DNA of 6,160 bases from Planctomycetota bacterium (lineage in GTDB: Bacteria; Planctomycetota; Phycisphaerae; WQYP01). Shown one piece after another: positions 1 to 6,044 of this stretch. The translations under genes and the position numbers were made by a program. Each line of letters starts with the position of its first letter. Within the stretch, counting starts at the first letter, position 1. The stretch lies in NCBI GenBank assembly GCA_021826605.1, contig JAKAZF010000187.1, positions 1 through 6,160 of the forward strand, in the 5' to 3' direction. The notes under the pieces are model-generated. The model had not been told where the DNA came from. It made no database searches and saw nothing but the letters and a program-made list of their open reading frames with translations.

Positions 1-129
1 GCCACGCACCGCCAAAGCGAACACCGGATGACTAATCCGGTGGTTCGTCCAGTGCCGCGATCAACCACCGGGTTATCACCCGGTGTTCTCCAGTGCCACC
101 ATCAACCATCGCCTTGCGCCCCGCGGATG
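1..129. repeat. Tandem array of palindromic (hairpin) units, about 43-bp period
   Basis: Two perfect 8-bp dyads are present. CACCGGAT (22-29) pairs with ATCCGGTG (35-42) across a 5-nt loop, and CACCGGGT (66-73) pairs with ACCCGGTG (78-85) across a 4-nt loop. The seventh base pair is A-T in the first and G-C in the second, a compensatory change. Each hairpin is followed by a related linker with the core CCAGTGCC-C-ATCAACCA (50-67 and 90-107). A third, weaker stem, CATCGC (107-112) with GC-G-GATG (123-129, one bulge), sits at the next expected position; centres are about 32, 75.5 and 118. Bases 1-14 resemble the linker, so the array may continue left of the window. No T-run follows the stems, so they do not look like simple terminators. 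I do not recognise the family; REP-like elements, operators or structured RNA are all possible. Confidence 0.6.
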
Positions 130-132
130 ATC

Positions 133-147
133 TTGCGGACTTCGCAA
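133..147. promoter_or_regulatory. Perfect 5-bp dyad, possible operator
   Basis: TTGCG-GACTT-CGCAA is a perfect inverted repeat with a 5-bp spacer. It lies outside the 43-bp spacing of the upstream array and overlaps the candidate -35 element of the esterase promoter. That placement would suit a repressor site. A 5-bp half-site can occur by chance, and no regulator gene is visible in the window. Confidence 0.3.
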
Positions 148-170
148 ATCACCACTGTATCAACTATGAT
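141..170 (+). promoter_or_regulatory. Candidate esterase promoter (weak)
   Basis: TTCGCA (141-146) and TATGAT (165-170) are separated by 18 bp. The -10 matches TATAAT at 5 of 6 positions, while the -35 matches TTGACA at only 4 of 6. Transcription would start near 177, leaving a leader of about 35 nt before the esterase ATG. Other starts inside the upstream array cannot be excluded. Confidence 0.3.
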
Positions 171-211
171 ATTGCCGCGATGTCCGAAGTACGGTGTTCT
201 GGAGTCCTCAC

Positions 212-1180
212 ATGCCCATCATTGATATGCCCATGGAAAAGCTGACCACTTATGGCGGCCGCAATCCACGCCCCGCTGATTTCGATGCCTATTGGCAGCA
301 CGCGCTGGCGGATATGCGAGCGGTGAAGCCCGATCTCGATTTGCGGCCGGCACAATTTCACACCCCGCATGTTGATTGTTTTGACATGTACTTCACCGGC
401 GTGGGCGGGGCGCGCATTCATGCGAAATTCCTCCGGCCCAAACATATCCCGGCGGGAACAAAATTGCCCGCCATCTGCATGTTTCATGGTTATTCCGGCC
501 ATGCCGGTGATTGGACGGATAAACTCGCCTGGGCCGGTGCGGGATTTATTGTCGCCGCCATGGACTGCCGCGGCCAGGGGGGATTTTCCGAAGATATTAC
601 GCCTGTTCGCGGCACAACGCATCGTGGCCATATTGTCCGCGGATTGGCAGATCCCGATCCACAGAAATTGTTGTTTCGCTCAATATATCTGGATACCGCC
701 CAACTCGCGGGAATACTGCTGGCCATGCCGGAAGTGGATGCCGGCAGAGTCTATGCCATGGGCGGGTCACAGGGCGGCGGCCTGACGCTGGCCTGTGCCG
801 CATTGGAACCGCGCATTGCCAAAGCGGCACCGCAGTATCCTTTTCTGTGTGATTATCAGCGGGTCTGGGAAATGGACCTCGCAAAAGATGCCTATCTGGA
901 ACTCCATGCCTTTTTCCGGCAACACGATCCTCGCCATCTGCGCGAAGCCGAGATTTTTTCCCGCCTCGGTTATATCGACTGCCAGCATCTGGCACCGCGC
1001 ATTAAGGCCCGAACACTCATGGCCATCGGCTTGATGGATACGGTATGTCCGCCATCAACCCAATTTGCCGCATATAACAAACTCACATGCGACAAACGCA
1101 CGGCCATTTACCCCGATTTCGCGCATGAAATCCTCCCCGGCTGGTCTGATCTGGTGTTTGATTTCTTCACCAACCCATAG
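212..1180 (+). CDS. Acetyl xylan esterase / cephalosporin C deacetylase, carbohydrate esterase family 7
   Basis: This 322-residue alpha/beta-hydrolase should remove acetyl groups from acetylated xylo-oligosaccharides and similar small esters. Characterised CE7 enzymes are about 320 residues long, cytoplasmic and usually hexameric. The visible motifs are HGYSG at 92-96 (oxyanion-hole Tyr94), the family RGQGG at 120-124, the nucleophile elbow GGSQGG at 184-189 (Ser186), the acid motif GLMDTVCPPST at 273-283 (Asp276), and AHE at 304-306 (His305). The N-terminal PADFDAYW (21-28) is also typical of the family. No signal peptide is evident. I chose ATG 212 because GGAG (201-204) lies 7 nt upstream and the length then fits the family; an in-frame GTG at 194 adds six residues and has no better ribosome site. 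The catalytic set is complete and there is no sign of truncation. The family call is firm; the exact natural substrate is inferred. Confidence 0.95.
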   Translation: MPIIDMPMEKLTTYGGRNPRPADFDAYWQHALADMRAVKPDLDLRPAQFHTPHVDCFDMYFTGVGGARIHAKFLRPKHIPAGTKLPAICMFHGYSGHAGDWTDKLAWAGAGFIVAAMDCRGQGGFSEDITPVRGTTHRGHIVRGLADPDPQKLLFRSIYLDTAQLAGILLAMPEVDAGRVYAMGGSQGGGLTLACAALEPRIAKAAPQYPFLCDYQRVWEMDLAKDAYLELHAFFRQHDPRHLREAEIFSRLGYIDCQHLAPRIKARTLMAIGLMDTVCPPSTQFAAYNKLTCDKRTAIYPDFAHEILPGWSDLVFDFFTNP

Positions 1181-1208
1181 CAGCCGACCCCGGCAAGCGG
1201 CCGCCACG

Positions 1209-1257
1209 CCGGCGTTCAGCCCCGAAATGCCGACCCGATCGGCAGACCGAGCGCCGG
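1209..1257 (+). terminator. Nested stem-loops after the esterase, possible transcript end
   Basis: The outer stem CCGGCG (1209-1214) with CGCCGG (1252-1257) encloses a second perfect stem TGCCGA (1228-1233) with TCGGCA (1239-1244) and a 5-nt loop. It begins 28 bp after the esterase stop. There is no T-run after it, so it is not a classical intrinsic terminator; it could protect the mRNA 3' end or be part of a repeat. Confidence 0.3.
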
Positions 1258-1271
1258 TATGCTTCGCGCCC

Positions 1272-1313
1272 GCATTACGGATTCAACAGCCGTAACGCAG
1301 GCGTCCCGTCTGC
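1272..1313. repeat. Two abutting palindromes, candidate interspersed repeat
   Basis: TTACGG (1275-1280) pairs with CCGTAA (1290-1295), extended by GC/GC beyond one mismatch. It directly overlaps a second hairpin, GCAGGCG (1297-1303) with CGTCTGC (1307-1313), which has a 3-nt loop and one G-T pair. The segment GCAGGCGTCCCGTCTGCC resembles a GC-rich palindrome that I recall as common between genes in planctomycete and verrucomicrobial genomes. That recollection is not verified here. Only one copy is present in this window. Confidence 0.4.
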
Positions 1314-1504
1314 CCGGCGCGCCATTGTGGATTATTGGCCATTGGCCACTGGTATTTGTAGATGCCCTCGCCCGGTTCATCGTTCGCAGAGAAGTCAAAG
1401 GCCGCTGCCTCCGCAGAATGCGGGATAATGCCGTTTTCCGCTCCAGCCGCTTATATGCTCCAATTCGGCACGAATGCAACAACGCAAGCAGTCCGATCTG
1501 CCGG

Positions 1505-1533
1505 TTGACGCCGTGAAATGGCACAATTATAGT
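1505..1533 (+). promoter_or_regulatory. Sigma70-type promoter of the giant gene
   Basis: TTGACG (1505-1510; 5 of 6 to consensus) and TATAGT (1528-1533; 5 of 6) are separated by an ideal 17 bp. Transcription would start near 1540, giving a leader of about 22 nt that contains only the Shine-Dalgarno. This shows that the gene downstream can be expressed independently of the esterase, and it argues against an in-frame GTG at 1532, which lies within the -10. Confidence 0.65.
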
Positions 1534-1548
1534 GCTGATAAATCACAT

Positions 1549-1556
1549 AAGGGAGG
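1549..1556 (+). promoter_or_regulatory. Strong Shine-Dalgarno site deciding the start at 1562
   Basis: AAGGGAGG ends 5 nt before ATG 1562. It is a near-perfect anti-16S complement and settles the start over the in-frame GTG at 1532, which has no ribosome site. Confidence 0.8.
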
Positions 1557-1561
1557 ATATC

Positions 1562-4500
1562 ATGACAACCCCCTCCACCGAGGTCTGTGAGAATTGCGGC
1601 CACGTTATCGGCAGGCTGGAGACGGCCATGGTGTGGGGCGAGAAGATTGTCTGCGCCAATTGCCATATTCGCCTTCGCAACGAGGTTCGCACGCAATCCA
1701 GGAAGAACTGGTGGCTTATCTCTGCTATCGCGGTGTGCGGCTTGTCGGTCGGATTGGCTGGCGGCCTATTGGTTTCACACAATCTGATGGTGAACCAGCC
1801 AACCACCAGCCGGTCGAAGCCACCACTAATTAAGCACGTGAACATCGCACCTCTTGCCGTGCGGAATCCGGCAAGAGCACCGGGTACTGTGGAGGCACCG
1901 TGGCATCAAGCAAAGAAACCACGATCAATGCGACTGGTTCCGCCAGTTGCCAAAAACGGATCACCTCTCCATGCATCCAATGGCACGAAGCCGCCGACAC
2001 CACCCGTTGCAAATAATAATGGCAAGCCAACTGCAAGCGGTACCGTTGCCAATAAAGAGCTTACCGCTGCTAAAACCGTTAATCCGAGTCACCGCGGCTT
2101 CTTACATGACAACTCCGTGAGCATCACCTTGAGGCGCATCCTGAACTTCCGGGAACCTGCGCCCGTATGGGGCAGTCCATTATCTCCTTGGGGTATGCCC
2201 TTAATGTGGGGACGGGAAGGTAACGATATCGTAATTCCCACGCTCTCAGGTGAGGTGCTGAAAATAAATGCGATTTTGCGGAAGATAAGCCCGCTCGCCC
2301 ATTTTGCCCATGCCCGTGTGTCGTATGTTTATTGCGGAGCGCATGGGGGTACTTATTTATGGTTGCAGTCAGTGAACTTGATGAGCCAGGATGAGGTTGT
2401 AGAAATTACTCCAAAGACACACCTCTACCGTGTCGTCGCCAAAATCAGGGCAAGCCACCCCTCCCCTTTCATTTTTTCATGCGGCGGAATGGCTGAAACC
2501 CCCCGCGGTACACTCTATGTGGCGATCAACAAGCCGCGCGGATATCCGCCTTTTCAGAGCAGCGTGGGGAGGGTTCTTGCCATACCGCGCAATGGGAATT
2601 CTGTTGTTGTTGCTCGTTTTAAAACGCACCAGATTGCCGGTCTCTACGAATCTGGCGGCGACATAATTGGCGTGACTTGCCAATCCAATTTCTTCGGTCG
2701 CTCCTTCGGGGACGCCGCCATTTTTAAGGTTGGAACGCATTTTCCGCTGCATGTGCTGGCGAGATTTAAAGCCAGCGACCAGATTCAACACGGTCATACC
2801 TTACTCAACCGGTTCCCAACTGCCGAAGCAATACCGGGATACCTTTCGCTCCCTATCCAAAAAGGCCCTGGCCAATATCTTTATGGCCTGACGAGTTTAG
2901 ACAGAAATACACGCGGCTCCGCCCACTGGATATTTCGGATTTCGCGGAAGACTGGGCATGTCCGTGTGGTTATGCACTTTGATACCCGAGTAGGGCGGAA
3001 CATCAGCGGATTTGCCGTCGAATCGAGCGGTGACGTGGTCGTCGCCACAAACGGTGGCCCGTTCGGATTTGGCGAGCTAAGGCGATACACGCGTGGACAT
3101 AAAGCGGTGCTGCTGGTTAGATTCTCGGGCCCAACGGGAGTGTACCCGCGATATCCGCTTGAGCCGCTTTACGGCGGTGTAGCCGGATTTACCATTGCAA
3201 GCGGGCCCGGCGGACATGGAACCATATTTTTCGTATCGCACTCTGGGGCAATAACGGCAAAGTCCTTACCTGCGGGCATAATCTATCGCCCATCGGCAAC
3301 TTTTCCAGGGCTTGTTGCCGGTGCTACTGGCACCTTTTACTTACTGACTGCCGAAGGTGGCAATCCCGGCGGCGATTCGTTATATGCGATTAACATGCAA
3401 GCTCCAAAGGCTGCGACTCCACTGCGGTCATCTCCAGCCCGACCAGCAGTGGCCGGACCACCGTCGGTGCTGCGGACAGTACCCGAAGGCACCGGGCACA
3501 AATTTGCAGCCAGTGCCCCTCCCGTATTTGGAATCCACCTCAAGAATGTTGGAAGCTTAAGCACCGGCGGTTACGCTTGTGATCTCTCCAGACCAGCGGA
3601 GTATTCGGGAGGACACATTTACTACGAAGCGGGGAATCTGGGTGCCGCAAACGCCCCGGATTCAGTACTGGTTAAACGAAATATCCGCACTGGCGGTACC
3701 CACGCGTTGCTCGCCTTGGGACCGGGACACACCTTGGGGTCGCACTTTTTAGCTACAACGAGGTATGTTTATGCCTTCGACAGCCATTTTGTTCGTGACC
3801 ACCTCGGCTTTGGCCGACCAGAGCCGGAGGGTCCCCTCGTCACATCTCTGCTTCGGGTCAACATCGCTACGGGATATTACAATCAAATCGTAATCACCCG
3901 GAGCCCCCTCGCCTCGCCATCCTGCCGCATTATCCAGAATCGAAGCGACAAGTCCTTATATGTTACGAACAGGCGGCCAGTGTCGGTGGGGCCGCTCAAC
4001 CGTATGATGTATCAATGGAAGATAGTTGCCATTCCCCACAGCGGAGTACCGTACGTTTTGTGGCGTCCGCCGGAATTATCCAAGATAGGCGCATCGGTGC
4101 GCCTCCACAACTTTGGAAAAAATGAGGTAGTGACAACATCCTCAGGCGGCAATTTCAACGACGGATATATATTTGTTATCGGGAGACGCCGCCCCGCAGT
4201 GGTATTAAGGTCATTTCGCATCCATGGATGGACCAGCAAGAGCTACCCGAATCCTGGAGTACTTCCGGCGTGGGTCCCATTGCCCGGACTGCTCTCGCCA
4301 CAAGGGCTTGTGATCAGACAGTCCTCCCACGGTACAGCCGACCGGGCGTATGGCCTGACGCAGCTTTGGTCAAAGAAAAGAGGGTTGCTCTCATGGGCTT
4401 TTGAATTTTCGTCGGCAGACCGAAAATTCAAAGTTGTCGCTCGTTTCGGGGGCAGATATGGTCCGATTCCCACCGCTTTCGCCGTAGAACCAAACGGGGC

Positions 4501-6031
4501 GGTGGTATTCACGAATCGCGGCGGCCGGTACGGGTTTGGGCAACTGCTTGCCGTTGGACCGCATGGAAATCGCAGGGTATTGTTTCATTTTTCTCCGAGC
4601 TACGGGGTGTTTCCCAGGAATCAGCTCATTACGTTGCGAGACGGTATCTTTGGGTGGACGACGGGCGGGCGAGCAACCTGCTTCCTTGTGCCATATAACG
4701 GAAGCCCGGTGAGAATCGCGGCATTGCCGCCCGCGTTTTCGGCATTGAGCTGGCACCCGTTCATAAAATCCGGCGGGGACACCCTTTGGGGGATTTCGCA
4801 GTGGAGCGGTGCCCGCCAGGTGGACGATATTACCCAAATTGATATCCAGCCGTCAGCGCCGCTTCCGAAGGCTCTTGCCCATACACCGCCTGTCCTCCCG
4901 ATCCGAAATTCCGAAATTCAGGTGGCCCCGACAGGGTCTGCCGGAGTTAAACCAGCCAAGCCCGCCCTCAATTGGAAGCTACACGTGGTTGCAAAATTCG
5001 CATTCACCACGGAGCTTCACGGAATGGTAGCCTTTTGCCACGGAGGGCGCAATTCCATCCTGGCAGCGACCAATTACGGTGGCCAATATGGAAACGGAAC
5101 GATTTTTCGCATCAACATTTCCACTGGTGTAAAGCAGGCGCTGACACAATTAAAGAATCCACTGAATCTGACAACGATTATTCCGGCCGACACGGGGGCT
5201 TTCGCGTACAGCAACATTGGAAAGGTGGTCTGCTATATTAACCGCGCAGGTGCGTTAAAGGTGTTCCGCAACGCGCCGCCATGCAATGGGATAAGCACTT
5301 CGGCGGGAACCCTGTATGGCGAATCGCCGGGGCAGATTTTTGGACTTCCGTTTGCCAAATCAGCCACAATGGTTCTACATCCGAATTTTGTAACACTGTG
5401 GTCGGCATCCACGGGGCGGTGGCTCGCCCCAAATTCAATTGATGCTAAAAAGGGCAATTTGTTTGGCTTGGGGACGCAGGGGAACGAGCCGATGGTATTT
5501 ATGCTTAGTGCTTCCGGGAAATTTCGTCATTGGCCATACGCCCTGGGGAATTTGGTAGCCAGCCAAAATTGCGCCTATGGAGCCGGCTTGCCAGACCATT
5601 GGGGTGGGGATTTCCCCATGCCAAATGCGTTGCATCCTTGGACCGGTGATAACTTCAATGTCTATGAGTTCTCCAAAACCCTTGCGGGGCTGTGTGTTGC
5701 AGTAATCCCACGTTCCGCGGATTGCCAGACCCGTCCCAAGATTCTCATGGATGCAAACGGCAATTTCTATGGCAGCAGCTTCGGCGAAACCTTTCGCAAT
5801 GGTAAGCTGGTTGGCGGAGGAACGATCTTCCACATCAGCCGGGCCACGGGGAGCTGTGAAGTCTTGGCGCATTTCTTTGGTGCAATGCGTGAATGGGGTA
5901 ACGACAGCGGCATCTTGGCTATAAGCGGGAACAAGATAATCGGGACGAGCTATCTACGTAACACCGGGCATATCGGCGGCCGGCCCACAGGCAGGACTCT
6001 ATGGGTACTAACCCGGAGCTTTGGCCACTAA
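1562..6031 (+). CDS. Giant membrane-anchored protein: zinc ribbon, TM helix, three GloVer-like beta-repeat modules
   Basis: This 1489-residue protein has no function I can name. Order of parts: CxxC pairs at Cys9/Cys12 and Cys31/Cys34 (small zinc ribbon); basic stretch 40-48; one hydrophobic helix at about 50-72; Pro/Lys/Asn-rich linker 79-184; beta-repeat module A (185-612); Pro/Ala-rich linker; module B (653-1097); Pro-rich linker; module C (1139-1489). The basic residues before the helix predict ribbon inside and modules outside. The repeats follow a pattern of a hydrophobic strand, a Gly-rich turn, a strand such as GTIFRI, then xGxxxxhxxF. This resembles the Gloeobacter/Verrucomicrobia (GloVer, TIGR03803-like) repeats; the best copies are at 1166-1197 and 1397-1438. 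I infer beta-propellers of about 7-8 blades. No enzyme motif, C-terminal sorting signal or lipobox is visible. The frame is unbroken and has its own promoter. A structural, adhesive or binding role at the cell envelope is a guess. Confidence 0.85.
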   Translation: MTTPSTEVCENCGHVIGRLETAMVWGEKIVCANCHIRLRNEVRTQSRKNWWLISAIAVCGLSVGLAGGLLVSHNLMVNQPTTSRSKPPLIKHVNIAPLAVRNPARAPGTVEAPWHQAKKPRSMRLVPPVAKNGSPLHASNGTKPPTPPVANNNGKPTASGTVANKELTAAKTVNPSHRGFLHDNSVSITLRRILNFREPAPVWGSPLSPWGMPLMWGREGNDIVIPTLSGEVLKINAILRKISPLAHFAHARVSYVYCGAHGGTYLWLQSVNLMSQDEVVEITPKTHLYRVVAKIRASHPSPFIFSCGGMAETPRGTLYVAINKPRGYPPFQSSVGRVLAIPRNGNSVVVARFKTHQIAGLYESGGDIIGVTCQSNFFGRSFGDAAIFKVGTHFPLHVLARFKASDQIQHGHTLLNRFPTAEAIPGYLSLPIQKGPGQYLYGLTSLDRNTRGSAHWIFRISRKTGHVRVVMHFDTRVGRNISGFAVESSGDVVVATNGGPFGFGELRRYTRGHKAVLLVRFSGPTGVYPRYPLEPLYGGVAGFTIASGPGGHGTIFFVSHSGAITAKSLPAGIIYRPSATFPGLVAGATGTFYLLTAEGGNPGGDSLYAINMQAPKAATPLRSSPARPAVAGPPSVLRTVPEGTGHKFAASAPPVFGIHLKNVGSLSTGGYACDLSRPAEYSGGHIYYEAGNLGAANAPDSVLVKRNIRTGGTHALLALGPGHTLGSHFLATTRYVYAFDSHFVRDHLGFGRPEPEGPLVTSLLRVNIATGYYNQIVITRSPLASPSCRIIQNRSDKSLYVTNRRPVSVGPLNRMMYQWKIVAIPHSGVPYVLWRPPELSKIGASVRLHNFGKNEVVTTSSGGNFNDGYIFVIGRRRPAVVLRSFRIHGWTSKSYPNPGVLPAWVPLPGLLSPQGLVIRQSSHGTADRAYGLTQLWSKKRGLLSWAFEFSSADRKFKVVARFGGRYGPIPTAFAVEPNGAVVFTNRGGRYGFGQLLAVGPHGNRRVLFHFSPSYGVFPRNQLITLRDGIFGWTTGGRATCFLVPYNGSPVRIAALPPAFSALSWHPFIKSGGDTLWGISQWSGARQVDDITQIDIQPSAPLPKALAHTPPVLPIRNSEIQVAPTGSAGVKPAKPALNWKLHVVAKFAFTTELHGMVAFCHGGRNSILAATNYGGQYGNGTIFRINISTGVKQALTQLKNPLNLTTIIPADTGAFAYSNIGKVVCYINRAGALKVFRNAPPCNGISTSAGTLYGESPGQIFGLPFAKSATMVLHPNFVTLWSASTGRWLAPNSIDAKKGNLFGLGTQGNEPMVFMLSASGKFRHWPYALGNLVASQNCAYGAGLPDHWGGDFPMPNALHPWTGDNFNVYEFSKTLAGLCVAVIPRSADCQTRPKILMDANGNFYGSSFGETFRNGKLVGGGTIFHISRATGSCEVLAHFFGAMREWGNDSGILAISGNKIIGTSYLRNTGHIGGRPTGRTLWVLTRSFGH
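1586..1777 (+). other. Zinc ribbon and transmembrane anchor of the giant protein
   Basis: Residues 9-34 form CxxC-x18-CxxC with few other cysteines nearby, as in compact zinc ribbons. Residues 50-72 are a continuous hydrophobic stretch starting WWLISAIAV and rich in Leu, Gly and Ala, long enough for one membrane pass. Arg40, Arg43, Arg47 and Lys48 lie just before it, which by the positive-inside rule puts the ribbon in the cytoplasm. No signal-peptidase site or lipobox is obvious, so the helix is more likely a signal anchor than a cleaved signal. Confidence 0.75.
2114..3397 (+). repeat. Beta-repeat module A (residues 185-612)
   Basis: I can mark about seven full repeats by eye, near residues 220-250, 264-296, 312-353, 365-402, 438-473, 489-521 and 537-570, and a partial one at 588-612. 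The partial repeat lacks its last strand, while an isolated strand SITLRRILNF (187-196) opens the module and could supply it, the 'velcro' closure known from beta-propellers. Its second half aligns with module B at a constant offset of 489 residues. The blade count is approximate. Confidence 0.5.
3518..4852 (+). repeat. Beta-repeat module B (residues 653-1097)
   Basis: It has the same arrangement as module A: an opening lone strand (654-664), about seven full repeats, and a partial last repeat at 1071-1096. Residues 930-1022 align without gaps to 441-533 of module A with about 36 of 93 identities by hand count, including YGLT, FAVE, GFG and GV-PR. Modules A and B therefore arose by internal duplication. 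Gly-rich and Pro-rich linkers flank it. Confidence 0.5.
4976..6028 (+). repeat. Beta-repeat module C (residues 1139-1489)
   Basis: This is the shortest and most divergent module, about 350 residues. It opens with the strand KLHVVAKF and contains the two repeats closest to the GloVer pattern (1166-1197 with NYGGQYGNGTIFRI, and 1397-1438 with GGGTIFHI). Middle repeats are short. A Trp/Pro/Asn-rich insertion at about 1339-1366 interrupts one repeat. The protein ends soon after the last strand (TLWVLTRS), with no extra tail. Confidence 0.5.
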
Positions 6032-6044
6032 ACAGATTTTGGGA

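Larger units (their letters stand above)
1181..1504. other. Intergenic region with several palindromes and no convincing gene
   Basis: The 324 bases between the esterase stop and the next promoter hold dyads at 1209-1257, 1272-1298 and 1297-1313, an 8-bp palindrome GGCGCGCC (1316-1323), and a direct repeat of ATTGGCC (1334-1340 and 1341-1347). Open frames exist on both strands: 85 codons plus, about 100 codons minus, and a 55-codon stop-free stretch minus at 1286-1450. None has a ribosome site or a recognisable domain. I read the region as non-coding, perhaps with an interspersed repeat or an old gene remnant. Confidence 0.6.

Noticed and set aside
1..31. C-terminal tail of an upstream plus-strand gene
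   Set aside because: Two frames end in stops near 29-33 (PRTAKANTG and HAPPKRTPDD), both too short to tell from chance, and the bases resemble the array linker.
1..129. CRISPR array
   Set aside because: The repeated parts are both the palindromes and the linkers, the units drift, and there are no unique spacers or cas genes.
194..211. In-frame GTG start for the esterase
   Set aside because: It adds six residues and has no Shine-Dalgarno; ATG 212 has GGAG at 7 nt and gives the usual family length.
28..225. 65-codon plus-strand frame
   Set aside because: It crosses the hairpin array, overlaps the esterase start, has no ribosome site and does not look like a protein.
1216..1524. 102-codon minus-strand frame and 85-codon plus-strand frame in the intergenic gap
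   Set aside because: Both are Arg-rich, lack ribosome sites and known motifs, and are explained by the GC-rich repeat content.
1532..1561. In-frame GTG start for the giant protein
   Set aside because: It lies inside the predicted -10 element and upstream of a strong ribosome site that points to ATG 1562.
4391..4837. 148-codon minus-strand frame inside the giant gene, and other similar antisense frames
   Set aside because: They are shadows of the coding strand: no ribosome sites, no domains, and the plus frame shows clear repeat homology over the same span.
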